Virus record (IMG/VR): IMGVR_UViG_3300006737_000152
Span: 1 to 27,201 of that record
Reading direction: 5' to 3' (one strand)
Length of the DNA stretch: 27,201 nucleotides
From: a virus
Part shown: positions 7,396-15,339 of the stretch, piece after piece
How the letters are laid out: each line of letters starts with the position of its first letter
Position numbering within the stretch: the first letter of the stretch is position 1
Made by a program: the position numbers and the translations under genes
Notes under the pieces: model-generated
What the model was told of the DNA's origin: nothing
Seen by the model: the letters and a program-made list of their open reading frames with translations, nothing else
The model's database searches: none

Positions 7396-8850
7396 ATGGC
7401 ATTATCACCTTTGTATGGCTCGTTGATCCCAACGGCCGCAAAACAAACTGGCACTTCAAACTATCTTGATTTTACAAGTGGTGCTGGTAATGACTTTTCT
7501 CAACAATATCTACCTGAAATTTATGAAGCTGAAGTAGAGCGATACGGAAACCGTACGCTTTCTGGGTTTCTTCAAATGGTAGGTGCTGAGATGCCGATGA
7601 GTTCTGATCAAGTTATTTGGTCTGAGCAAAATCGTTTACACATTTCGTATAACGCATGTACAATCGCAGCCAACGACAGTGCTACTGTAATTATTGGAGA
7701 CAACGCTACTGGAGGATCCAGTATAGTTGGAGGCACTGGAAAACATCATGCAATCCGTAAGAATGCATTGATTGTAGTTCTTGATCCTGACACAGGTACT
7801 GAACAAAAAGCTTTTGTAAGCGCTGTTACAGGCACTACCGTTGAAGCTCACCCATTTGGGTCAGCTACATGGGCAGCTGCTCTTGTTAGCGCAGATGCTT
7901 TAAAAGTATTTGTATTTGGTTCTGAATTTGGTAAAGGAACTTCTGGAATGGAAGGTTCAGTAGACCCTGAGTTCACTCAGTTTAACAACTCGCCTATTAT
8001 CATTAAAGATCATTATGGTATTAATGGTTCTGACACTGCTCAGATTGGATGGGTTGAAGTTGCTACTGAAGATGGAACTTCTGGATATTTATGGTATCTA
8101 AAAGCTGAATCAGAAACAAGACTACGTTATCAAGATTACTTAGAGATGACTATGGTTGAAGCTGAAAAAGCTGATTCAGCAACTGATACTACAGGTTCTA
8201 TTTCTGCTTACAAACAAAATGTAAAAGGTACTGAAGGGCTTTTTGCTGCGCTTAATAAGCGTGGAAATGTATATTCGGCTTTTCCTGCTACATTAGGTTC
8301 TTTTGACGAAATTCTTAAAAACCTAGACGGTCAAGGCGCAATTGAAGAAAACATGCTTTTCTTAGATCGCACTACCAATCTAGCTTTTGACGATATGCTT
8401 GCAGGACTAAACGGCGGGAATGCCGGAGCCGGATCTGCTTATGGTATATTTGAAAACTCTGAAGAAATGGCTTTGAATCTTGGATTCACTGGCTTCCGCA
8501 GAGGTTCTTATGATTTCTACAAAACTGACTGGAAATACTTAAATGATGCATCAACACGTGGATTTGACAGCGGCTATAATGCTGCGGGCGAGGATTCAAT
8601 TGATGGTGTTCTTATTCCAGCTGGTACTTCTACTGTATATGACCAAATCCTTGGTACTAATATTCGACGACCATTCCTTCACGTGCGTTACCGTGCTTCT
8701 GAAGCTGATGATCGAAGACTTAAAACTTGGATTACAGGTTCAGTAGGCGGAGCATTTACTTCAAGCGATGACGTAATGAATGTACACTTCTTGTCAGAAA
8801 GATGTTTGTGTGTTCAAGGCGCTAACAACTTCGTATTGTTGAAGAAATAA
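7396..8850 (+). CDS. Major capsid protein (probable HK97 fold)
   Basis: The protein has 484 residues and follows the putative scaffold in the head gene cluster. It has the compositional balance of an abundant shell protein, with more Gly, Ala and Thr, less Lys, and smoother codon use than its neighbours. N-terminal segments QYLPEIYEAEVERYGNRT (about residues 37-54) and GFLQMVGAEMP resemble the N-arm and early helix of HK97-type capsid proteins. Central segments GMEGSVDPEFTQFNNSPIII and DHYGINGSDTAQIGWVEV, then ETRLRYQDYLEMTMVEAEKA, match a capsid family I recall from uncultured marine phages; this was not searched. There is no obvious N-terminal delta domain to be cleaved. A strong terminator lies just downstream, suggesting that the capsid gene ends a highly expressed transcript. 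Confidence 0.85.
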   Translation: MALSPLYGSLIPTAAKQTGTSNYLDFTSGAGNDFSQQYLPEIYEAEVERYGNRTLSGFLQMVGAEMPMSSDQVIWSEQNRLHISYNACTIAANDSATVIIGDNATGGSSIVGGTGKHHAIRKNALIVVLDPDTGTEQKAFVSAVTGTTVEAHPFGSATWAAALVSADALKVFVFGSEFGKGTSGMEGSVDPEFTQFNNSPIIIKDHYGINGSDTAQIGWVEVATEDGTSGYLWYLKAESETRLRYQDYLEMTMVEAEKADSATDTTGSISAYKQNVKGTEGLFAALNKRGNVYSAFPATLGSFDEILKNLDGQGAIEENMLFLDRTTNLAFDDMLAGLNGGNAGAGSAYGIFENSEEMALNLGFTGFRRGSYDFYKTDWKYLNDASTRGFDSGYNAAGEDSIDGVLIPAGTSTVYDQILGTNIRRPFLHVRYRASEADDRRLKTWITGSVGGAFTSSDDVMNVHFLSERCLCVQGANNFVLLKK

Positions 8851-8862
8851 GCAATATCCCTT

Positions 8863-8909
8863 AAAAATTACCCTCGTTTAATTACGGGGGTAGTTTTTAT
8901 TTTTATTAA
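8863..8909 (+). terminator. Rho-independent terminator after the capsid gene
   Basis: The left arm is AATTACCCTCG (8866-8876) and the right arm CGGGGGTAGTT (8885-8895). They pair over 11 bp with two G-U wobbles (8874-8887 and 8868-8893), and flanking A/T pairs extend the stem. The loop is TTTAATTA (8877-8884), and a T-rich tract (TTTTTATTTTTATT) follows. It lies 13 bases after the capsid stop codon and about 20 before the next start, as expected for a transcript end or partial attenuator. Confidence 0.85.
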
Positions 8910-8929
8910 AACTTTTATTATATTATATC

Positions 8930-9754
8930 ATGGCAAAAAAAGCTACAGCAGAAGAAACAATTGAGGTTGCACCTCAAGAAATAGTTAAGGCTAAAACTGT
9001 AAAAAAAGAGCCAAAAGGACCAAAATGGGAGATTAAAGATAGACACTACTATTTAGTAGATTCTTCTCCATTAACTTATACTATACCAGCCAAGCATTCT
9101 AGACATAGATCAATGCTTTGGTTTGATTTAGAAAAAAACGAACAAAGAGAACTTAGGTATGCGACTAATCAAAATTCTCCATTTGTTGATGAACAAAAAG
9201 GAGAGGTTACATTAGGGCATATTATGTTTAAGAATGGTCACTTATTTGTAGGCAAAGAAAAGCAAGCATTACAAAAGTTGCTTTCCTTGTATCACCCGTT
9301 CTTAAATAGAAGATATACAGAGCATGATTCTATTGTGGAAGCAAAAGATCAGCTTGAAGGCATTGAAATAGAACTGGAAGCCCTTAATGCTGCAATGGTA
9401 ATGGATGTTGACATGGCTGAAGCTGTTGTTCGGGTTGAGCTTGGCAGCTCGGTTTCAAAAATGAGTTCTAAAGAGTTAAAGAGAGATTTACTTTTGTTTG
9501 CTAAAAGAAATCCTGCACTATTTTTAGAACTTGCTAACGACGATAATGTTCAACTTCGTAATTTTGCAATTAAAGCAAAAGAAGCAAATATTATTAAACT
9601 TTCACAAGACCAGAGAATCTTTTCTTGGGCATCAAATGACAAAAAACTTATGACAGTTCCATTTGATGAAAATCCATATTCAGCTTTTGCTGCATTCCTG
9701 CAAACAGATGAAGGCGTAGAAGTTTATAAATCAATTGAGAAAAAGTTTTTATAA
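8930..9754 (+). CDS. Conserved-looking head/neck-region protein, function unknown
   Basis: The protein has 274 residues and follows the major capsid gene. The first 32 residues (Lys, Ala, Glu) look disordered. A core follows with KDRHYYLVDSSPLTYTIP, then RELRYATNQNSPFVDEQKGE, and GHIMFKNGHLFVGKEKQALQ near 103-122. The C-terminal half is helical (SSKELKRDLLLFAKRNP, near 183-199) and ends with PYSAFAAFLQTDEGVEVYKS. This pattern looks like a recurrent family placed after the capsid gene in uncultured marine phages; I recall no proven function. Head decoration, head completion or an internal virion component are all possible from position. There is no membrane segment. It is separated from the capsid gene by the terminator, so it may have its own transcription start, although I see no clear Bacteroidota promoter. 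Confidence 0.72.
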   Translation: MAKKATAEETIEVAPQEIVKAKTVKKEPKGPKWEIKDRHYYLVDSSPLTYTIPAKHSRHRSMLWFDLEKNEQRELRYATNQNSPFVDEQKGEVTLGHIMFKNGHLFVGKEKQALQKLLSLYHPFLNRRYTEHDSIVEAKDQLEGIEIELEALNAAMVMDVDMAEAVVRVELGSSVSKMSSKELKRDLLLFAKRNPALFLELANDDNVQLRNFAIKAKEANIIKLSQDQRIFSWASNDKKLMTVPFDENPYSAFAAFLQTDEGVEVYKSIEKKFL

Positions 9755-9764
9755 CGCGTAATAC

Positions 9765-9803
9765 TAATATAGAGCGGTAGCGTTATGTTGTCGCTCTATA
9801 TTA
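9765..9803 (+). promoter_or_regulatory. Perfect 12-bp inverted repeat / RNA hairpin between genes
   Basis: TAATATAGAGCG (9765-9776) is perfectly complementary to CGCTCTATATTA (9792-9803), with a 15-base loop. It fills the gap between the unknown gene ending at 9754 and the ring-like gene starting at 9814. No T-run follows on either strand, so it is not a classical terminator. It could be an mRNA processing or stabilising hairpin, a weak terminator, or a protein-binding operator. Confidence 0.6.
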
Positions 9804-9813
9804 AAATAAAAAT

Positions 9814-10785
9814 ATGGCTATAAATGTAAATACCGTATATCAAACGGTTTTATCTATTTTAAATAAAGAACAGCGGGGCTATATGACCCCAGATGAATTC
9901 AATAAAGTGGCTACTCAGGTGCAATTGGAAATTTTTGAAAGTTATTTTAATGACTTAAACCAACAGCTTAGAGTGCCACAAACAAATGTTGAATATGCTG
10001 ACAGACAAAAAAATGTAGATGAATGCTTAGCTATATTTAAACAATTTGGAAATACATTTACGACTCCTGCCGGGAAAGTTTTAACAGCAACTATTACCAG
10101 CGGAGGAACCGGTTATAGTGATGGCACAAATGTTGCTACTACTGGCGGAGATGGCTCAGGGTTTACCGTAAACACTACGACCAGTGGAGGGGTAATACAG
10201 TCAGTTGCTATAGCTAACGGTGCATCAGGATATTCAGCCACAAATACAGTAACAATAACAGGGGGCACTACAGACGCTATTTTAACAATAAACTCTGTTA
10301 ATCCTGATTTATATTTTTCTGTGCCAGATGACTTATATAAACTAGGCACGGTTATTTACAATAATGTCGTAGAACTCCAAAAGGTTAATAGAAACGAATA
10401 TCTTTACTTAAACGCATCTCTTTTAACAAAACCCACAACAGATTTTCCTGTATATATATATGAAAGAGCTACTCAAGGGACAGCAGGTAATAATACAGGC
10501 AGCCCTCATTTATATATATATCCTTCAAGCATTACAAGTGCTAACGATATAAAAGTATCTTATATAAGAAAACCGTCTGATATTGTTTGGGGTTTTTCTA
10601 TTGGTAGTTTAGGCCAATATTTATATTCATCTAATGTTTCAACTCAGTTTGAACTAATAGAGTCAGAACAAACAAATATTATATTAAGAATATTAGCATA
10701 TGCAGGTATTATAATAAAAGACCCTCAAATTGTGCAGGTAGCAGCCCAAACTGTTCAGTCTGAGCAAATAAATTCTAAAAGTTAA
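9814..10785 (+). CDS. Predicted head-tail adaptor / ring protein with Gly-Thr insert
   Basis: The protein has 323 residues. The N-terminal part (about 1-80) is helical, with YQTVLSILNKEQRGYMTPDE and QLEIFESYFNDLNQQL. The C-terminal part (about 163-323) contains LYFSVPDDLYKLGTVIYNN, LYIYPSSITSANDIKVSYIR and FELIESEQTNIILRILAYAG. This resembles head-completion or ring proteins that sit under the portal in P22-like and crAss-like tails; the resemblance is recalled, not searched. Residues about 88-162 are a different sort of sequence, a Gly/Thr/Ser-rich insert with two 'SGGTGY'-like repeats. The next gene, another predicted ring protein, starts three bases after this stop. Position between capsid and tail hub supports a connector role. 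The exact ring identity cannot be assigned. Confidence 0.6.
   Translation: MAINVNTVYQTVLSILNKEQRGYMTPDEFNKVATQVQLEIFESYFNDLNQQLRVPQTNVEYADRQKNVDECLAIFKQFGNTFTTPAGKVLTATITSGGTGYSDGTNVATTGGDGSGFTVNTTTSGGVIQSVAIANGASGYSATNTVTITGGTTDAILTINSVNPDLYFSVPDDLYKLGTVIYNNVVELQKVNRNEYLYLNASLLTKPTTDFPVYIYERATQGTAGNNTGSPHLYIYPSSITSANDIKVSYIRKPSDIVWGFSIGSLGQYLYSSNVSTQFELIESEQTNIILRILAYAGIIIKDPQIVQVAAQTVQSEQINSKS
10075..10299 (+). repeat. Gly/Thr/Ser-rich degenerate repeat domain inside ring-like protein
   Basis: Within the 9814-10785 gene, residues about 88-162 contain two related units. The first has ATITSGGTGYSDGTNVATTG, and the second has VAIANGASGYSATNTVTITG. Both follow a pattern of a short strand, Gly-Gly/Ala-x-Gly-Tyr, and another Thr-rich strand. 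Such repeats occur in surface-exposed beta structures of phage structural proteins. They look like an insertion between the helical N-terminus and the 'LYFSVPDDLY' segment. Confidence 0.6.
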
Positions 10786-10788
10786 TAT

Positions 10789-11703
10789 ATGGCAGCACCT
10801 GATGGCGGATTAATAACGCAAACTAATGAGCAATACTACACCGGTGATGATTACGGCAGCTACAGATATATATCTATAACAGATCTTATTAATAACTTTT
10901 TAATGATGCATGTTGGGGATGGCAAGCTCATACCTTCTGTTAATAGGAATGAAATAATATTTCATGCTAAGCGGGCAATGCAAGAGTTCAGCTACGACAC
11001 TTTAAAAAGTATTAAATCGCAAGAATTAACAATTCCAAATAGCCTTACCCTGCCTATACCACAAGACTATGTAAACTACGTAAAGGTGTCTTGGACAGAT
11101 GATCTTGGTGTTAAACATATTATATACCCCACAACTTTAACTAGCAACCCAACTGAAATACCAATACAAGACAATAAGGGTATTCCTACGCAAGATAATA
11201 ATGGTAAAAACGTAACTGGGACATCGATCACTGAAAACAATTGGTCTTCAAATGACACTAGAAAAATAACTGGTGTTTATACGTCCAATGCTGCAAGCGC
11301 CGATCCCTACACAGATGCGGTTTATAAAACATTGTATGGCCAAAGATACGGCGAAAACCCCGAAATAACGCAAATTAACGGGTGGTTTACAATAAATGAA
11401 AGACTAGGTAGATTTTCTTTTTCAAGCAATTTAGTTGATAAAATAATAATTTTGGAATATATATCAGATGGGGTAGCTTACACCACAGACATGAAAGTTC
11501 CTAAATTAGCTGAGGAATCTTTTTATGCATATATAATTCATGCTGTTATTTCTGGTAGATCTAATCAGCCTGAGTATATTGTGCAAAGGCTTAAAAAAGA
11601 AAAAAGAGCTAAACTTAGAAATACTAAATTACGGCTATCAAATATTAAACTTGAGGAAATTTCACAAGTATTTAGAAATAAATCTAAAATAATTAAGCAC
11701 TAA
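10789..11703 (+). CDS. Predicted tail ring / tail tubular-like protein
   Basis: The protein has 304 residues. The first part has YISITDLINNFLMMHVGDGK and NRNEIIFHAKRAMQEFSYDT (about 62-81), followed by ELTIPNSLTLPIPQDYVNYV. I associate this arrangement with ring or tail-tube-like adaptors of crAss-like and marine podoviruses (P22 gp4-like role). The middle (about 125-205) is variable and polar. The C-terminal part is helical and very basic (RLKKEKRAKLRNTKLRLSN), ending KSKIIKH, which could contact DNA or a partner ring. Its stop overlaps the tail hub gene start in TAATG (11701-11705), indicating translational coupling and probably joint assembly. The call rests on recalled family resemblance plus position. 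Confidence 0.62.
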   Translation: MAAPDGGLITQTNEQYYTGDDYGSYRYISITDLINNFLMMHVGDGKLIPSVNRNEIIFHAKRAMQEFSYDTLKSIKSQELTIPNSLTLPIPQDYVNYVKVSWTDDLGVKHIIYPTTLTSNPTEIPIQDNKGIPTQDNNGKNVTGTSITENNWSSNDTRKITGVYTSNAASADPYTDAVYKTLYGQRYGENPEITQINGWFTINERLGRFSFSSNLVDKIIILEYISDGVAYTTDMKVPKLAEESFYAYIIHAVISGRSNQPEYIVQRLKKEKRAKLRNTKLRLSNIKLEEISQVFRNKSKIIKH

Positions 11704-14700
11704 TGCCTGAAGTTAAAAACGCCTTCATAAAATCGAAGATGAATAAAGACCTAGACGCGCGCTTGTTGCCTTCTGGAGAATATAGAAATGCTTTGAACGT
11801 GCAAATTAGCAAATCGGAAGGTTCTGATGTTGGCGCTTTAGAAAATATATTAGGCAATAAATGGCTTAAGGCATTTGCAAACGAAACAAGTAATTTATAT
11901 TGTATTGGGCATTTTGTAGATGAATCAAGAGAAGCAATATATTTATTTTTTACAGATAATACAGAAACAGCATATAATTCTTCTAGCAATAATTATATAT
12001 TTAGTTTTCAACCCTCCGCAACAGAAAACATAAAAACTCTTCTTGTTGAGGGATCTTTTTTAAATTTTTCAACAAAAAGTCCTATTTACGGAATTAATTT
12101 ATTAGAAGATTTATTATTTTTTACTGACAACAGAAATCAACCTAGAAAAATAAATATTGATGATGCTGCTGGCGGTACATATTATACTACAGAAGATCAA
12201 ATTTCCGTAGCTAAAGTAGCGCCTGTATATTCTATGTTAGTTTACAAAGAAAACAGCAATTCTTCTGCTACAGTACCATATGAAACTACAATGAAAGATG
12301 TGGTTTCTTTATTTTTACCGCACGGCGGCACTGCAGATGTAAATGCATCTGTAACTGGTTCTAATACTTTTAGCATAGGTAATTTAAATATAAATAAATA
12401 CCCTAACGAACCAAGAGTTGGCGCGACAATTGCAAAAGTAAATACGAATGGAACAATAACAGATTTGAATGTAACTGTTTTAAGTTATAGCTCTCCAACA
12501 ATTACCCTTCAGGTTGGCGAAGCGGTAGACTTAAGTAATAATACTCAGGTTGTATTTGATTTTAATCCATATTTTGATAACACTTACGCTGGAGATTCTA
12601 AATTTCTTGAAAATAAATTTGTAAAATTTAGCTATAGGTTTAAATATGATGACGGTGAATATTCAACATTAGCACCATTTACGCAATCATGTTTTATACC
12701 TAAGCAGGATGGTTATTTTTTAAATAACGCGATTGACCAGGGTGATCAGATTGAATCATTTGAATCTACCATTGTTTCTTTTATGGAAAATAAAGTAAAT
12801 TCAATTGATTTTATAATTCCATTGCCAGGCGCTGCAAACCAAATAAATTCTAAATTTTTAATTGAAGAGATAGATATAATTTATAAAGAATCTGATGGTA
12901 CAGCGCTATACGCTATAGAATCAATATCTGTGCCTAATGAAATTGCCAGCGCAGGTTCTAATGAATATTATACATACACATATATAAACAAAAAACCATA
13001 CAAAACTTTACCAGAAGCGGATTTAATAAGAGTTTATGATAAAACTCCAGTCAAAGCTTTAGCACAGGAAGTTTCTGGCAATAGAATTATTTATGGTAAT
13101 TTTCAAGATAAGCATACTCCTCCAGATTTTATGGATTATAATGTAGGAATTGCGTCAAAATTTAATTTTAATGCAACCGGAACAAACTTTAATGTAGAGG
13201 ATAAAACCAGTATTGTAGAATATCCTAATAGTACATTAAAAACTAATAGAACCTACCAAGTTGGTATTGTTTTAGCAGATAAATTTGGAAGACAATCATC
13301 TGTTATACTTTCAAATTCAACCACAAAAGTAACATTCGCAGGCAATACATTCGAAGGGGAAACTATTTATTCGCCGTATATAGATGAGCAAATAGACCAA
13401 AGCGAATGGCCGGGTAATTCAATTAGGCTATTAATAAATAGTTTACCCGCATCAGGCGCGGATAGTAATACTATGTACCCTGGTATTTATAATGGAGACA
13501 TAAATGACCCTGCTTACAACCCTCTTGGGTGGTATAGTTATAAAATAGTTGTTAAACAAACGGAGCAAGAATATTATAATATTTATACGGCAGGAGCTTT
13601 AAAAGGAAATGCAAATATTAATACTAGTTTGATAGATGGAGAAGAGTCTCATATATCTTTGATAAATGACAATATAAACAAATTGCCAAGAGATTTATCA
13701 GAAGTTGGTCCACAAGACAAAACTTTTAGAAGTTCCGTTAGATTATACGGGCGCGTTAATAACAAAGATACAGACACCTCAACATATCCAAACGGAAGCT
13801 ACGCGTATTCAAACACTGGTAATACACAATTTTACCCAGGCGCATTTTCATTTACTGCTAAAAATATACAAGATATTTTTGATGTTTATAACTATAATAC
13901 GACTACATCTGGGGATATACCTGACACCGAAAAAATAAATTTATTTTATGAAGCTACAAGAAATCCGCTAGTTGCGGCTATTTCTACAAGTCAGACTTCT
14001 AGTCTACAATTTGGCCAACAAAGCCCTATTACAGGAGCAAATTTTACAACAATTAAAAATTTAGCTGTATTTGAAACAGAGCCAGTGGTTTCTTTATTAG
14101 ATATATATTGGGAAACATCAACATCTGGTCTTTTGTCTGACTTACAAACAGCTATTGATAATTCAGGTGGAAATGCAACTGCTACATTTAGTTCATTTAA
14201 TGATAGTGTTTTTAATGAAACTCTTAATAATGGCGACGATATATTAGCAGGTGATTTTTCAATAAATGACTCATTTGGATCAGCAATTCCTAATTCAGAT
14301 ATAACATCTTTTACGGTTGTGCACGTACGCACAACTGAGCAAACCCCGCAAGACGTAACTAATAACTTTGAGTTATATCAATCTACGGCCGGTGATTATT
14401 CAACAAATAATATTAGAACAAAAAACAATTTTCAAGTAAACAATTACTATGGGTCGGATGATGGAAAAAGAATATTTAATTTTCGATTTTCTGTAACAAC
14501 AGATGACGGCACAGGAAATCCGTCAACCACAACTATAATAAATAAATCAGCAAGTTTATTAAATGTTCCACCAGTAATATATAAAAATGACGGAACAACT
14601 TTACAGCCACCTACTGAAAATTTAGGAGCACTTCCAAGAGCTACTACAACATTAAAACAATTAAAAGGCAAAAATGGAGCAACATCAAATAGTGATTTTG

Positions 14701-15305
14701 AGGGAAGAAATTTAGCTTGGTCAGTGTCAGCAGTTGATAGCAACGGTAATACAGCGAGTAATTATTTTAGCGCAAGCGCAATACCGGGTCAAGATATTTC
14801 GTCATGCACAGTTGCCAACACTTCACCCGGAACTATTCCTGTAGGTACATATACAATTACAGTAACCCTAACTGATGCGGGGTCTTCTACAGACTCTACT
14901 GTGCTTACAGTATTTTTAGGAGCTGTTCCTACATCAATTGTAGAAGCAGTGTACAGGTTTATTTTCCAGGGCGGCGGGGGAGCTGGATTTAATGATCAAA
15001 CAGGTGTTTTAATTGAAATAACCGGTAGAACTAATGCTTCTGAAAACGGCTTTTATATTATTTTTGGAAGTTGGTTAACACTACAAAATTCTGCTGACTC
15101 TTCAAATAATATAGAAATTGATAGGACAAATGCTAAATTTATAGGTACAAATGGTTGTGCTGGCGGCCCGTGGTATTATGATAATGACAAAGCAGATATT
15201 CCAACGTTGATAAAAAACTGCGCAAGTGTAACTCCAAATAGCGTATCGGGTCCTATTTCTGAAACAACAATTACTACAACAGGGTTTACATTCTCAATAG
15301 TATAA
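11703..15305 (+). CDS. Tail hub / stabilisation ('muzzle'-like) protein, first part, with Ig/cadherin-like domain
   Basis: The protein has 1200 residues. The N-terminus (residues 1-50) reads NKDLDARLLPSGEYRNALNV followed by SKSEGSDVGALENILGNKW, a hallmark I associate with phage packaged-DNA stabilisation or tail-hub proteins (P22 gp10-like; 'muzzle' in crAss-like phages), with a beta-propeller-like fold. YGINLLEDLLFFTDNRNQPR (about 127-146) supports this. Later sections, such as KFVKFSYRFKYDDGEYSTLA (about 308) and YQVGIVLADKFGRQSSVILS (about 518), are beta-rich. Residues about 955-1075 resemble an Ig/cadherin-like module (LAWSVSAVDSNGNTAS, then GTYTITVTLTDAGSSTDSTV). The final 110 residues contain FQGGGGAGFNDQTGVLIEIT and two to three Cys. 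The protein probably closes the tail tip and may contact the host surface. The next gene carries what looks like the second half of the same machine. Confidence 0.72.
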   Translation: MPEVKNAFIKSKMNKDLDARLLPSGEYRNALNVQISKSEGSDVGALENILGNKWLKAFANETSNLYCIGHFVDESREAIYLFFTDNTETAYNSSSNNYIFSFQPSATENIKTLLVEGSFLNFSTKSPIYGINLLEDLLFFTDNRNQPRKINIDDAAGGTYYTTEDQISVAKVAPVYSMLVYKENSNSSATVPYETTMKDVVSLFLPHGGTADVNASVTGSNTFSIGNLNINKYPNEPRVGATIAKVNTNGTITDLNVTVLSYSSPTITLQVGEAVDLSNNTQVVFDFNPYFDNTYAGDSKFLENKFVKFSYRFKYDDGEYSTLAPFTQSCFIPKQDGYFLNNAIDQGDQIESFESTIVSFMENKVNSIDFIIPLPGAANQINSKFLIEEIDIIYKESDGTALYAIESISVPNEIASAGSNEYYTYTYINKKPYKTLPEADLIRVYDKTPVKALAQEVSGNRIIYGNFQDKHTPPDFMDYNVGIASKFNFNATGTNFNVEDKTSIVEYPNSTLKTNRTYQVGIVLADKFGRQSSVILSNSTTKVTFAGNTFEGETIYSPYIDEQIDQSEWPGNSIRLLINSLPASGADSNTMYPGIYNGDINDPAYNPLGWYSYKIVVKQTEQEYYNIYTAGALKGNANINTSLIDGEESHISLINDNINKLPRDLSEVGPQDKTFRSSVRLYGRVNNKDTDTSTYPNGSYAYSNTGNTQFYPGAFSFTAKNIQDIFDVYNYNTTTSGDIPDTEKINLFYEATRNPLVAAISTSQTSSLQFGQQSPITGANFTTIKNLAVFETEPVVSLLDIYWETSTSGLLSDLQTAIDNSGGNATATFSSFNDSVFNETLNNGDDILAGDFSINDSFGSAIPNSDITSFTVVHVRTTEQTPQDVTNNFELYQSTAGDYSTNNIRTKNNFQVNNYYGSDDGKRIFNFRFSVTTDDGTGNPSTTTIINKSASLLNVPPVIYKNDGTTLQPPTENLGALPRATTTLKQLKGKNGATSNSDFEGRNLAWSVSAVDSNGNTASNYFSASAIPGQDISSCTVANTSPGTIPVGTYTITVTLTDAGSSTDSTVLTVFLGAVPTSIVEAVYRFIFQGGGGAGFNDQTGVLIEITGRTNASENGFYIIFGSWLTLQNSADSSNNIEIDRTNAKFIGTNGCAGGPWYYDNDKADIPTLIKNCASVTPNSVSGPISETTITTTGFTFSIV

Positions 15306-15339
15306 AATTGTAATAAAATAGCAAAACAAGTGATTATAT

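Noticed and set aside
14316-14335. 7-bp inverted repeat GTTGTGC/GCACAAC
   Set aside because: It is short, lies inside the tail hub coding region and has no T-tract or nearby gene border. Chance is sufficient.
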